A stretch of 64,000 nucleotides of DNA from M0103 sp040386155 (GCA_040386155.1 JAZKFZ010000005.1:372001-436000), one strand, 5' to 3'. Counted from the stretch's first letter, positions 10,401-18,532 are shown. Numbers and translations: made by a program. Notes: generated by a model from the sequence alone, not told the origin.

Positions 10401-13309
10401 TCTACGATTGTAACATTTGATGTACAAGTTGCTGAATTACCGCTACCATCCGTAACAGTTAAGGTAACGATATTTGCACCTAAATCTGAACAATCAAATG
10501 TTGTTTGAGAAGCAGCAAAAGAAACCGTTCCACAATTGTCTGAAGATCCATTATCTAAAGCAGCAGCAGCAATTGAAACATTGCCCGTTGCATCTAAATT
10601 CAGTGTCAAATCTTGACAAACAGCAATTGGAGCAGTTGTTTCAAGTACAGTTACTATTGCTGTACATGTTGCAGTATTACCATTAACATCTGTTACAGTT
10701 AATACAACATTGTTTGCTCCGATATTTGCACAAGTAAACGCTGTTTGTGAAGCACTTAAGCTAGCAATTCCACAAGCGTCTGAAGAACCACCATCAATAT
10801 CTGAGGCTACAATTGATGCATTTCCTGTGCCATCTAATAGAACTGTTGTATTTTGACAAACTGCTATTGGATCAACACTGTCCTCTACTGTCACTGTAGC
10901 AGCGCAAGTAGAAGAATTTCCATTGACATCGGTAACAGTTAATACCACTGGATTTGCACCAATGTTTGTACAATTAAATGTATTTGGAGCAACTGAATAA
11001 CTTGCAATTCCACAAATATCTGTTGAACCATTGTTCACCATCACTCCTGTTATAGATGCATTTCCAGCAGCATCCAACTGAACGGTAATATCTTGACAAA
11101 CAGCTACTGGTGCCACATTATCAACAATTGTAACTGTCGAAGAACACATGTTTTCGTTTCCATTAACATCAGTAACAGTTAAGATCACCGTTTTTGTCCC
11201 CACTTCTGCACATGTAAATGCAGATTGAGAAAGTGCCATTGAAGCAATTCCACATGCATCAGAAGATCCATTATCAACTAAAGCAGCAGTAGTTGAACCA
11301 TTTCCAGTGGCATCCAAGAATACTGTTACATCTTGACAAACTACCGCTGGTGCGATATCATCCACAATTGTAACAACTGAAGAACAAGTAGAACTATTAG
11401 AGTTATTATCTATAACTGTTAATGTAACAGTGTTTGCACCAATATTTGAACAGTTGAAACTTGGAATATCTATTGAAGTTGATAAAATTCCACAAGCATC
11501 GTTTGAACCATTGTTAACATTAGCTGCCGTAATAAGTGCATTTCCGAATACATCTAAAGGCACCGTAATATCTTGACAAAGTGCAGTTGGTAAAACCAAA
11601 TCTTGCACAGTAATATTAGCTGAACAAGTAGCACTTAATCCATTTACATCAGTTACTGTCAATACAACTGGATTTAGTCCAACATTAGCACAAGTAAATG
11701 AATTGATATCCAATGACATAGATGCAATTCCACAGGCATCTGAAGAACCATTATTCACTTGATTTGTATTTAACATAACATTCCCACTCATATCGAGCTG
11801 TACGGTTACATCTTGACAAGTTGCTACCGGCAATGTAATGTCATTCACAGTAACAATTGAGGTACAACTAGCAACATTTCCATTGACATCAGTCACTGTT
11901 AAAACAACATTGTTTGCTCCCTCGTTTGCACATGTGAAGTTAGTTTGAGAAGCTGAAAGTATAATTCCACAAGGATCACTTGACAAATTATCAATGTCTG
12001 CAGCTACAATTGATACATCACCAGCAGCATCTAAATCAATTGAAATATTTTGACAAAGTGCGATTGGCAATTCATTATCAGTAACTGTTACTAATTGATT
12101 GCAAGTTACAATATTACCTTGATTGTCAACAGCAGTCCAGATTACAGTAGTTGTTCCAACCGCAAAAGTTGGAGGAGCATCATTCGTCAAAGAAACAATA
12201 GCACAATTATCTGTCGCGATAGCAGTACCAAGTGCAACAGTTGCAAAACATTGACCCGCGTCAGTGTTTACAGCTAAATCTGCCGGACAGGTAATTACTG
12301 GTAATTCGTTATCGATTACATTGACATTGAATGACAATGATGAAGTATTTAAAGAAGCATCCGTAGCAGTATACGTTACCACTGTTGTTCCAATTGGGAA
12401 ATAAGAACCCATTGTACTAGAAGCAGTTAATGCAACAGTCGGACAGTTATCTGATGCTGTTGGCTCCAACCAAGGAACATTTGCACCACAAATGCCAGGT
12501 GAATTATTTACAGTAACATTAGAAAAAGTTAAAGGAGTAATTGTTGGATTTTGATTGTCAACTACAATTACATCGAAAGTACAAGTAACTGAATTTAAAT
12601 TTCCATCAACAACTTGATACGTTTGAGTAGTTGTTCCAACTGGGAAAAGGTCACCAGCAGTTAAGCCAGAACCATCGATTTGTGTCATTACCGCTCCACC
12701 ACAATCACCAGCGTCAAAAGTCGGCAACGTATAGTTTACAACACGACCGCAATTATTCGGTACATTATTTACTGTAATATCTGTTGGGCATGTGAGGAAA
12801 GAAGGAGCTGTGCAAGCAGTTCCAATTTGTACACTAAATGTGAGGTCTAAGCCAGCAAATATATTACTCGAAAAATAAGCATCACCGTCAGGATATGCTC
12901 CAAAATTCCATGATACCCCTGTCGGATCAGATATTTCGAATGAATTCGCCTCTCCATTTAATATTGGAACCGGAGTAGATAATGTAAAAGTGTTTACACC
13001 GATACTAATGGAACTATAAGGAAATAACTGACTATAGATAACAGGAGAGGTAGGCAAATTTCCGTCTCTTATCGATAATGTCATATCTCCAACTCCACTT
13101 GGCAATGCATTAAAAGCTAAAGATATTGCAGTAATGCTGCCAGCACAAGGGGCTGTAAAAACTTGACCACTATTCAAATGACCAAACACATTATTGCCCT
13201 GATTTACTGCCAAATTTGAAGCTGAACATTGAGCCCGTGCACTATCAGCCACCAATAATGAAAGGACTATGCTTAATGAAAGAAAAATTTTATTTATAGT
13301 TAGTTTCAT
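4427..13309 (-). CDS. Giant HYR-repeat T9SS cargo protein (2960 aa)
   Basis: The signal peptide is at residues 1-26, cleaved near ARAQC. A non-repeated beta-rich domain (about 27-165) is followed by three canonical HYR modules (about 168-411) and then 25 related modules of about 80 residues (412-2410). Five more HYR-type modules follow (2411-2812, the last divergent), then an Ig-like segment (about 2813-2880). A type A T9SS sorting domain closes the protein (about 2883-2960; IYPNPSVGG, ending EVIVVSK). Modules share CQN near the start, DNCG or DACG, F.C, and TVTDVNGN followed by S.C. HYR domains have an immunoglobulin-like fold related to adhesion, so a long extracellular fibre or adhesin is the likely role (inference). 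It lies downstream of two small exported proteins and a two-component system, all on the same strand. No frameshift or stop interrupts the 8.9 kb frame. Confidence 0.92.
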   Translation of the reverse strand: MKLTINKIFLSLSIVLSLLVADSARAQCSASNLAVNQGNNVFGHLNSGQVFTAPCAGSITAISLAFNALPSGVGDMTLSIRDGNLPTSPVIYSQLFPYSSISIGVNTFTLSTPVPILNGEANSFEISDPTGVSWNFGAYPDGDAYFSSNIFAGLDLTFSVQIGTACTAPSFLTCPTDITVNNVPNNCGRVVNYTLPTFDAGDCGGAVMTQIDGSGLTAGDLFPVGTTTQTYQVVDGNLNSVTCTFDVIVVDNQNPTITPLTFSNVTVNNSPGICGANVPWLEPTASDNCPTVALTASSTMGSYFPIGTTVVTYTATDASLNTSSLSFNVNVIDNELPVITCPADLAVNTDAGQCFATVALGTAIATDNCAIVSLTNDAPPTFAVGTTTVIWTAVDNQGNIVTCNQLVTVTDNELPIALCQNISIDLDAAGDVSIVAADIDNLSSDPCGIILSASQTNFTCANEGANNVVLTVTDVNGNVASCTSIVTVNDITLPVATCQDVTVQLDMSGNVMLNTNQVNNGSSDACGIASMSLDINSFTCANVGLNPVVLTVTDVNGLSATCSANITVQDLVLPTALCQDITVPLDVFGNALITAANVNNGSNDACGILSTSIDIPSFNCSNIGANTVTLTVIDNNSNSSTCSSVVTIVDDIAPAVVCQDVTVFLDATGNGSTTAALVDNGSSDACGIASMALSQSAFTCAEVGTKTVILTVTDVNGNENMCSSTVTIVDNVAPVAVCQDITVQLDAAGNASITGVMVNNGSTDICGIASYSVAPNTFNCTNIGANPVVLTVTDVNGNSSTCAATVTVEDSVDPIAVCQNTTVLLDGTGNASIVASDIDGGSSDACGIASLSASQTAFTCANIGANNVVLTVTDVNGNTATCTAIVTVLETTAPIAVCQDLTLNLDATGNVSIAAAALDNGSSDNCGTVSFAASQTTFDCSDLGANIVTLTVTDGSGNSATCTSNVTIVDNIAPIANCQNISINLNAAGTVSITPAMINNGSSDNCTITSITASQTVFTCANVGANNVTLTLTDQSGNVSTCVAIVTVVDNISPTALCQNATANLDATGNAAIVVADVNSGSFDNCAILSTVLSTSAFTCANVGPNPVTLTVTDVNGNVASCLSTVTVIDAIDPTMICQDITINLNVAGTASIVAADINSGSFDNCGIASLGASQVTFNCSNVGANSVILTATDVNGNTNTCASTVTVIDAVAPAAICQNISVNLNAAGTASITGAMINNGSSDACGISSLTASPSAFTCANVGPNAVTLTVLDVNGNSSTCTATVTVVDNIAPTAICQNISVNLDAVGAASIVAADINNGSFDNCGIASLLASTTAFSCANVGANNVTLTVTDVNSNSSTCTAVVTVIDNIAPTAICQNSTVNLSAAGTASITGAMINNGSSDNCSIASLSVVPSAFTCANVGGNTVTLTVLDVNGLSSTCTATVTVVDNIAPTALCQNQTINLDASGVATTTALAINNGSFDNCGIATIAASQTSFTCANVGANTVTLTVTDVNSNVSTCTSTITVVDNLAPIAVCQNITVNLDALGAATITAAMVDNGSSDNCAILSTTISNSAFTCANVGANNVTLTVTDVNSNSSTCAATVTVIDNTAPTAICQAIAIDLNAAGTASITPAMINNGSFDNCGISSLSASQTTFNCANVGANTVTLTVMDVNLNSSTCTSVVTVSDVTTPIAICQNVTVNLDALGAASVTAAMIDNASSDACGIASLALSQTAFDCTNVGANPVTLTATDVNGNSSTCASTVTVVDNMAPIALCNSIVVNLDATGNATITAAMIDNASNDNCGIASTSISNTSFTCANVGANTVTLLVTDVNGNSAACNATVTIADVTSPIALCQNQTLSLDIFGNASTTIGMLNNGSTDECGIASITASQLAFDCSDLGANSIVVTVLDINGNSSTCTSTVTVQDLMAPIVTTQNITVPLDATGNATITGAMVIAAAFDNCAISSSVLPVSTFSCSDIGPNTVTVTVTDASGNSASATAIVTIIDNMAPTAICQNVTIALDAAGNASITAGMIDNGSIDNCAIATITASQTAFDCSDLGNNNVILTVTDVNGNSSSCLAVVTVEDNSIPTAICQNVNLNLDSNGDALLTPAMVNNGSTDNCTIAFMEVSQAAFDCSNTGANTVTFTVTDQSGNASTCTAIVTIVDNTNPNALCQNISINLDALGAASITPAMIDIMSNDNCGVASLAVSNSTFDCTNVGANTITLTVTDPSGNSSTCNSVVTVSDVTAPAALCQNVTVNLDAMGLASVTPAMIDNGSADACGIASMTLSQSSFDCSNVGANLVTLSMVDVNGNSASCTSTVTVVDNIIPSALCQNVSVILNPAGAAAITTGMINNGSSDICGIASIAASQLVFDCSDLGANNITLSVTDVNANVGTCIAVVTVIDNIVPTISCPAAITVNATVGTCGAAIVLATPTSADNCSTTISNNAPAIFPLGTTTVTWTAVDPAGNSVSCTQLVTVIDVENPTIVCPSNVNVNTDLNICFATGVNLGTPVTTDNCTVALVTNNAPSVFPTGVTVVTWTVMDQSGNSATCTQTVTVVDNQAPTVLCPQDIVQTSTQGSCGSMVTYSTPQVIDNCLVATMTQSDNSGYTSGNVFPVGTTVISYTATDLGGNVYTCSFNVTIIDDQHPIIHGCPSDILVASGDVCDVAVNWVAPTAIDNCPGVQFTTTNAPGSLFGPGTTIVSYTATDNSGNSTVCSFNVTVVDGNAPVVPVMADVYNSCEVTALPSPIANDICSGEISGTTNIVFPITTIGVTAVVWSFNDGNGNVSTATQYVYIDGEVDASVSPVNETTLMANNANATYQWIDCATGSNIPGATSQTFTATMNGNYAVVVTEGNCPSETSTCYPINSVGLEDVTALDLVIYPNPSVGGEFTIQYEGSIDKVEIVDMIGRIIAVETNLVNGKVNGSELASGKYFVNVYTEGLVIVKEVIVVSK
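6080..12076 (-). repeat. 25-unit coding tandem repeat, 240-bp period (80 aa)
   Basis: The first cysteine codon of the modules recurs every 240 bp from 11818 down to 6298, giving 23 equal intervals. Only the first unit is shorter, by one codon (cysteine codon at 12055). Units are diverged in DNA and protein but keep their length, so this is an old array under length constraint rather than a recent expansion. Conserved elements are four cysteines per unit, an N/D-rich turn (NNGSSD) and the TDVNGN strand. Twenty-four of 25 units have all four cysteines; unit 20 (near 7320-7500) has two. Confidence 0.95.
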
Positions 13310-13363
13310 ATAGTATTTTTAAGAAGATTCAATTTTGTATTCCAATGCAACTATGTACAAGTA

Positions 13364-13669
13364 CTACTTTATTTTATTTAATGTATTTTTTTTTATCTCT
13401 ATTAATTTCTCGAAATAATTTTTAATAAAATAGGTATTTATTGGACTTGGATATACTGGAAACTCAGTTACCCCCATCTTTCGAAGTTCGACAATTTCAT
13501 GATTAACTAAAAGCTCAATTTCCTCAAAAGTTAGGGAATCAAGATTTCTTTCTTGTAAAACATGTAGCTCTACTTCAATACTAGTTGAATGAATCTCATT
13601 GCTTTGAGCACTTGCCCCAGCAGCAGTAAACAAGGCAATAAACAAACTTAATAGTAATCCAATTTTCAT
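13364..13669 (-). CDS. Small exported protein of unknown function (101 aa)
   Basis: This short ORF starts with ATG. Its signal peptide is MKIGLLLSLFIALFTAAGASAQ, cleaved near residue 22. The mature part of about 79 residues is charged and mostly helical in character, with an acidic stretch around LTFEEIELLVNHEIVELRK and a lysine-rich tail. I do not recognise a family. It lies 54 bp upstream of the giant HYR gene on the same strand and downstream of another small exported protein. It may be cotranscribed with the giant, although a hairpin separates it from the gene before it. A role as an accessory factor for the large cargo proteins is only a guess from position. Confidence 0.65.
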   Translation of the reverse strand: MKIGLLLSLFIALFTAAGASAQSNEIHSTSIEVELHVLQERNLDSLTFEEIELLVNHEIVELRKMGVTEFPVYPSPINTYFIKNYFEKLIEIKKNTLNKIK

Positions 13670-13692
13670 AAGTACTTTTATTAAACAACGAA

Positions 13693-13709
13693 AGAGCCTA
13701 ATAGGCTCT
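13693..13709 (-). terminator. Possible intrinsic terminator or attenuator hairpin
   Basis: A perfect 7-bp stem (AGAGCCT/AGGCTCT) with a 3-nt loop lies between the two small exported protein genes. On the minus strand it is followed by TTTCGTTGTTT, a broken U-tract, so termination would be weak. It could limit read-through from the 102-residue gene into the giant protein operon. Confidence 0.45.
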
Positions 13710-13739
13710 GAGATAAATTTTTAATATATTAATGCTTGA

Positions 13740-14048
13740 TCACTTAGGCGACACAATAGCATTTTCCAATCTCCACAACTGCTCACGAAGTGCAATTAAA
13801 CGCTCTCCAGAATATTTATTAGATTGAATCATTTCTTGGACATCAGCTTTCTTTTGAGGAACTGCCATATCCAATTCTGCCTGCGTACTAAATTTTAAAG
13901 GAATGCCATCCGCTGGTTTTAAAGAATTTGACTGATTAGCGGTCAAATCTATAGATTTCTTCTCTGGAGCTACCGTCATTTGCGATAGACTATTAAAAGA
14001 AACGAAAGTTGTGAAAATGATAGAGGCGAATAGTAGAGTTTTATTCAT
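13740..14048 (-). CDS. Small exported protein of unknown function (102 aa)
   Basis: The ORF starts with ATG. A signal peptide occupies about residues 1-22, ending FNSLSQ. The mature part is polar, with a lysine/serine/asparagine-rich first half and a helical second half (QAELDMAVPQKKADVQEM, then ALREQLWRLENA). No family is recognised and there are no cysteines. It follows the response regulator gene on the same strand after 279 bp of AT-rich non-coding DNA. A separate promoter is therefore likely, and the regulator upstream is an obvious candidate to control it (inference). Confidence 0.6.
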   Translation of the reverse strand: MNKTLLFASIIFTTFVSFNSLSQMTVAPEKKSIDLTANQSNSLKPADGIPLKFSTQAELDMAVPQKKADVQEMIQSNKYSGERLIALREQLWRLENAIVSPK

Positions 14049-14327
14049 AAGACTTTTTAAGTATAGTGGTTATTATATGCGGGGCGCTAATTTCAGCTTT
14101 AATTTCTTAGTAAACAAACAATTAATTAAAAAAGATTCAGTATTAAGCCATTAGTTAGGTAAATGCTTTCTTCTTGCAAGAGCATAACCTAGATTCCTGA
14201 CTCAATTTCTTAATGCCACGTAAAGATAAGTCCTTTCTATTCTATTGGCAAAAAATGGAGCCCTTGTCTGTGGTGAATGGATAAAAGTTTGGGGTGAAAT
14301 TTTAACAAATTTTTAGGACTTCCAACA

Positions 14328-15008
14328 CTAGCAACTTTTCCAAGTTATTCTTACTACCTCTTCATATGCTTTTGATACTGGAACAAACAGTGATCCGCTA
14401 TTGAGCGACAATTTTGACGTACCCGCAGAATCGACAAAATTTGTATTTACAAAATAAGATCTATGTACTTGTATAAAGTCTTGACTATCAATTAAATTCA
14501 GTAAATTGCCGAGCGTGCTTCGAATTACCCATTTTCGCTTTGCAGAAAAAATTTCAATGTAATTATCGCTTGTTTTTCCATAAATAATTGACTTCTTGGG
14601 GATAATAACATCCTTATAGTTATCACGAATCACGAGATTATTTTTCTCAATGGATTGACGCGCAATATTGATAGCAGCTAGTACCGATACGCCAACAAAT
14701 GGTTTTACCAAAAAAGCTTCAGGCTGAAGTTCAATAGCTTTGTCGACAATTCTTTTATCGCTTTGAGCGGTGATAAAAATGAAAGGAATGTAATGCACTT
14801 CCTTCAGTACCTTAGCCAGTCCAATACCAGCCTCAGCACTTTCCATATTAATATCTAACAGTGCTAAATCGTAGGAGTTTTTATCACACATTTCAAGTGC
14901 ACGTGCGCCAGAAGCAGCATGCTCAACTTGATCTATTTCTAATTCTAAAATTATTTCCTTTAGATGTTCAGCAATGAACAGGTCATCTTCTACAATCAAT
15001 ATTTTCAT
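14328..15008 (-). CDS. LytTR-family response regulator
   Basis: The 226-residue product has an N-terminal receiver domain (about 1-120). The acidic pocket is D8/D9, the phosphoacceptor is D52 (LALLDIN), and the conserved lysine is in FLVKPF near 102. A C-terminal LytTR DNA-binding domain follows (about 125-226; DNYIEIFSAKRKWVIRSTL, then FIQVHRSYFVN). The family activates transcription by binding paired direct repeats upstream of promoters. Its ATG overlaps the stop of the kinase gene (TAATG), so the two are translated together and form a cognate pair. Likely targets are the exported proteins downstream and the divergent adhesin cluster, by position only. Confidence 0.93.
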   Translation of the reverse strand: MKILIVEDDLFIAEHLKEIILELEIDQVEHAASGARALEMCDKNSYDLALLDINMESAEAGIGLAKVLKEVHYIPFIFITAQSDKRIVDKAIELQPEAFLVKPFVGVSVLAAINIARQSIEKNNLVIRDNYKDVIIPKKSIIYGKTSDNYIEIFSAKRKWVIRSTLGNLLNLIDSQDFIQVHRSYFVNTNFVDSAGTSKLSLNSGSLFVPVSKAYEEVVRITWKSC

Positions 15009-18000
15009 TATTCAACTTTACTAACGTAAGGGAAATCGACACGCACCATTGTACCTTGTGAAGAGTCTTCAATGACTATAGTGCCCTCTAATTTACTCGC
15101 AAAAATCTTAATCAAGCGCAATCCAAGTGAATCTTTTTCATTTATGCTTTGATCTGACCTAAACCCAACACCATTGTCTGACACAACAAAAGTACATTGC
15201 CCTTCCTTTACAACAGCCGAAATTTTAATCACCGGCGCCTCAACTCCTTCAAAAGCATGTTCCATCGAATTAGCAACTGCTTCGCTCACAATCATTCCTA
15301 GATCAATACAGCTAGAAAAACTCAGGTGGACTGAAGGCACATCAATTTCGATACTTACTTTTTTGTTGGGGAGCTCCAAAAATGCTTCCTGTACTTTTAT
15401 TAATTCAGTAATGAATGTTTTTAAACAAATTTCACCAATGTTGTCGTTAGAGTACAACAACTCATGACTTGTGCTCATTGCACTAATTCTGCGAACGGCA
15501 TCTTTTAAAACTGCAATTTCACTTTTTCCTTTAAGGGATCGAAGCTGCATATCAATAAGAGAAGAAATTGTTTGTAAATTGTTCTTTACACGATGATGCA
15601 TCTCATAAATTAGTACATCGCGTTCCTTGACTTTCTTTTCAATTTCAAAATTGGCATCTTTCAGTCGTTTCTTCTCCACAAGCAATTCGGCAGTTCTATT
15701 TTTTACAATATTTTCTAACTCATCCCTTTTTTCCCTGATCAAATTTGTCCTATAAATGATAATTACACGCAACAAAATAATTGTTGCAATAATAATTATC
15801 AAACTAAACCAAATTGATGCATACCAAGGATTGCTTAAGTGCAATACTGGACCCTTAAAAAATTGAACTTGCCTATTCCCAACAAATTTAAAATTCAAAT
15901 AAAATGTTCCAGTTCCAAGATCTTCCAAGTTAAAATTTTTGTTTGCTGAAATCTGTTGCCATAGTGTATCTGAACTGCCAGGTTTCACAAGTGAATAAAA
16001 CAAAGAATCTCCACCGAGAAAGCTCCAATTCAACAAGGAAACATTCAAAGAAATCGTTGCGTTGTTAGTTGTAGAAATTGATTTTGAAAAATTGACAACC
16101 CGCTCACGGTTAATCCACATATTTTCTATCACTAAATTTGCCTTCACCTTCTTTGGAATCATGGATGGATTGAATTCTACATAGCCTTTTGTGTTTCCAA
16201 ACCAAATTCTCCCATCCTCTAAAACGATAGTGGCGCCTGTGAAATCTTGCATAAAACTACCATAGCGATAGCCATAATTTTCAATTAAAAACCCACCAGT
16301 TTTTTTCTCTTTCAATAAAGACAAACCAGAAGTAGTAATCACCCAATAACCATTTTTTTTATCATCAAAAACCTTCAAAACTCTGTCGGAAATCAATCCA
16401 CTAATTGCGGTAATTTTTTGAATATTATCGCCTGAGACAATTGCGATTCCAGCATCATTAGTCGCAATCCAGATTCTGTTTTTATCATCTTCAAAAATGG
16501 AGTTAATATCTTTTGATGGTAAGAGATTTACTTTAGAATACTTGGAAAATTTACCTTTATCTATAATGTCGATTCCATTGTCTGAACTCACCCAAATTTT
16601 ACCTGAGTGATCCAAGAATAGAGCTCGAATCGAATTCGAAGACACGCCATGTTTTGTTGTGTAACTGATGTACCGCGCTTTTTTTTCATCATACCTAACG
16701 AGTCCATTATCAGAAGTTGCAAACCATACATTCCCATTCCAATCTTTTGTCATTCCGAGGATAACATTCCCTTTTTCAAATCGATTAAGATCAAAGTTGG
16801 TAGCGTTTAAATACCCAATACCCAACCCATGTGTACTGGTCCATAAAGAACCGTCCTCATTTTCAATAAAATCCCATAAATGATCAATTGTGAGGTTACC
16901 TGGAAGCATCTTAGCATTGTGCTGTACCAAGGTCCGATCCTTTAGATAGCAAAGTCCACCACCATTGTGACTAATCCAAAATCCCCCATTTCTGGAAGGT
17001 GAAAATTTAGTGATTGAGCGACCTAAATCATCTTTAAGCGAGAAAGGAGAAATTTTAATAAAGGAAAGTCCTGCAAAAGGGTCTGCTACCCAAATATTCT
17101 CACTATGATCAACTAAAAATTTGAAAGCATTTCTGTCTACCAACCCAGCTTTGCTGTCATAAAATTTTAAGGTGCCGTCCTTTTTCAAAAGTATCATTCC
17201 AGAGCCATATTCAGAAAACCAAATACCTTGTTTGGTCTCTTCAATTTGAAAGACGCGTTCATATTTGTAAGCAAGCTTTACTTTAAAAAGACGACCATCT
17301 TTCCAGTAAAAATTATTCCCTGTAAAGCAACCAAACCAAATTTTATCCTGAATACGTTTAACACAAACCGGAGTAAATAGGGGATCTATTTGATTTTTAT
17401 CTTTTATGATTGTGATATTATTATTGTCAATAATCGTCCAACCAGCAAATGTCGCTATGTTAATTCTTCCCGATTTTTCAATGTCAAAATCCTCAATATT
17501 ATTGCTTGCAATACCGCGTTCTTCATTAAAAACTTCAATGGTATTTCCTGAAATTTTGAACAATCCTTTTCCAGATGCAGCAACCCAAATATTTCCAAGA
17601 TGATCTTCTTTTATTCTTCGAATAATTACATTGTTAAATCCTTCATGCTCTATCTTGAAAATTTTATTTTCTTTTAAATAACAAAGCCCTTTTTCAGTAC
17701 CAATCCAAAGTCGGTCTTGTGAGTCAGCACACAAATCAGACGCAGAATTTGAAAGCAAATTACTTTGAACAGTATATTGCTTCACTCTTGTACCATCTAT
17801 TCTTATAATGCCATCATTTTCTGAGGCTACCCAAATGTATCCCAGCTTATCTTCTACCACACTTATTATCGTGTTAGAAAATAGTCCATGGGCTTTATCT
17901 AAATAATGAATGTTCTCGGAGGCTTGATCCTTAAAATTAAAGCTCGGCATTACCTTTGTCTGCGGACTCGTTTTGCCTCTATCGCTGACCTTTAATTTCT

Positions 18001-18265
18001 TAACAAACTTTGCATCATCAATTTTAAGAACTCGGGTGCTTTTTGAAAAAGTACTATATTCAACAATAGTAGGCTTTACTACATCTTTGATTGTCCCACT
18101 AGAAATAACAGCTTTTTTTTGAAGCTGAAGTTTAGGCTTCACAACTGAACCCCACACCTCAGATTTAAGCTCCTGAGAATAACTAAAGTTTAAAGAAACG
18201 AGACAAAGAAACATCAAGTGAACGATGACTTCTATAATCTGCTTTCGATAGTTACTCAGATGCAT
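15008..18265 (-). CDS. Propeller-sensor histidine kinase (HisKA_2 type)
   Basis: The 1085-residue product begins with an export signal or membrane anchor (about 10-30). The periplasmic part (about 110-720) is built of two-component-regulator propeller repeats (GIIRIDG, GLCYLK, GNIWVA, RIWIAT), followed by a Y_Y_Y-like beta domain (about 740-830). A transmembrane helix (about 845-868) and a coiled coil follow. The HisKA_2 phosphotransfer motif has the likely phosphohistidine H891 in EMHHRVKNNLQ. The ATPase domain has its N-box asparagine near 999 (SEAVANSMEHAF) and SDNGVGF. Such sensors in Bacteroidota usually read periplasmic glycans or envelope state, but the ligand here is unknown. It is coupled to the LytTR regulator and transcribed divergently from the type B adhesin cluster. 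Confidence 0.92.
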   Translation of the reverse strand: MHLSNYRKQIIEVIVHLMFLCLVSLNFSYSQELKSEVWGSVVKPKLQLQKKAVISSGTIKDVVKPTIVEYSTFSKSTRVLKIDDAKFVKKLKVSDRGKTSPQTKVMPSFNFKDQASENIHYLDKAHGLFSNTIISVVEDKLGYIWVASENDGIIRIDGTRVKQYTVQSNLLSNSASDLCADSQDRLWIGTEKGLCYLKENKIFKIEHEGFNNVIIRRIKEDHLGNIWVAASGKGLFKISGNTIEVFNEERGIASNNIEDFDIEKSGRINIATFAGWTIIDNNNITIIKDKNQIDPLFTPVCVKRIQDKIWFGCFTGNNFYWKDGRLFKVKLAYKYERVFQIEETKQGIWFSEYGSGMILLKKDGTLKFYDSKAGLVDRNAFKFLVDHSENIWVADPFAGLSFIKISPFSLKDDLGRSITKFSPSRNGGFWISHNGGGLCYLKDRTLVQHNAKMLPGNLTIDHLWDFIENEDGSLWTSTHGLGIGYLNATNFDLNRFEKGNVILGMTKDWNGNVWFATSDNGLVRYDEKKARYISYTTKHGVSSNSIRALFLDHSGKIWVSSDNGIDIIDKGKFSKYSKVNLLPSKDINSIFEDDKNRIWIATNDAGIAIVSGDNIQKITAISGLISDRVLKVFDDKKNGYWVITTSGLSLLKEKKTGGFLIENYGYRYGSFMQDFTGATIVLEDGRIWFGNTKGYVEFNPSMIPKKVKANLVIENMWINRERVVNFSKSISTTNNATISLNVSLLNWSFLGGDSLFYSLVKPGSSDTLWQQISANKNFNLEDLGTGTFYLNFKFVGNRQVQFFKGPVLHLSNPWYASIWFSLIIIIATIILLRVIIIYRTNLIREKRDELENIVKNRTAELLVEKKRLKDANFEIEKKVKERDVLIYEMHHRVKNNLQTISSLIDMQLRSLKGKSEIAVLKDAVRRISAMSTSHELLYSNDNIGEICLKTFITELIKVQEAFLELPNKKVSIEIDVPSVHLSFSSCIDLGMIVSEAVANSMEHAFEGVEAPVIKISAVVKEGQCTFVVSDNGVGFRSDQSINEKDSLGLRLIKIFASKLEGTIVIEDSSQGTMVRVDFPYVSKVE

Positions 18266-18297
18266 TTCTCAGCAATATTAAGTGGTTATGATGTGTA

Positions 18298-18305
18298 CAA
18301 ATATA
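18298..18305 (-). promoter_or_regulatory. Putative -7 box for the kinase-regulator operon
   Basis: TATATTTG on the minus strand matches the Bacteroidota -7 consensus TAnnTTTG. It lies about 33 bp upstream of the kinase ATG. No clear -33 TTTG is seen at the expected distance, so support is moderate. Confidence 0.4.
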
Positions 18306-18532
18306 AAATAATGTTGATTGCTATCCTCTGTATTTTTTGCACTTGCGATGAAATAAAATGAAAAAATTCCTAAATAAAAAATTCACCACAAAGTTCATCC
18401 AATTCACCACAGAAGGACTACGCAAAAAATGGAAAATCAATATACTGGAAATATCTTTACAGCCTGAAAGAAGAACCTTTGATTGGTGATTTAGGCAATT
18501 TCATTGAATTTGAATGAGTTCCAATTTAAAAT

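Noticed and set aside
6080..12076. Regularly spaced repeats that might suggest a CRISPR array
   Set aside because: The period is 240 bp, the units are open in one frame with conserved protein motifs, and there are no short identical repeats with unique spacers.
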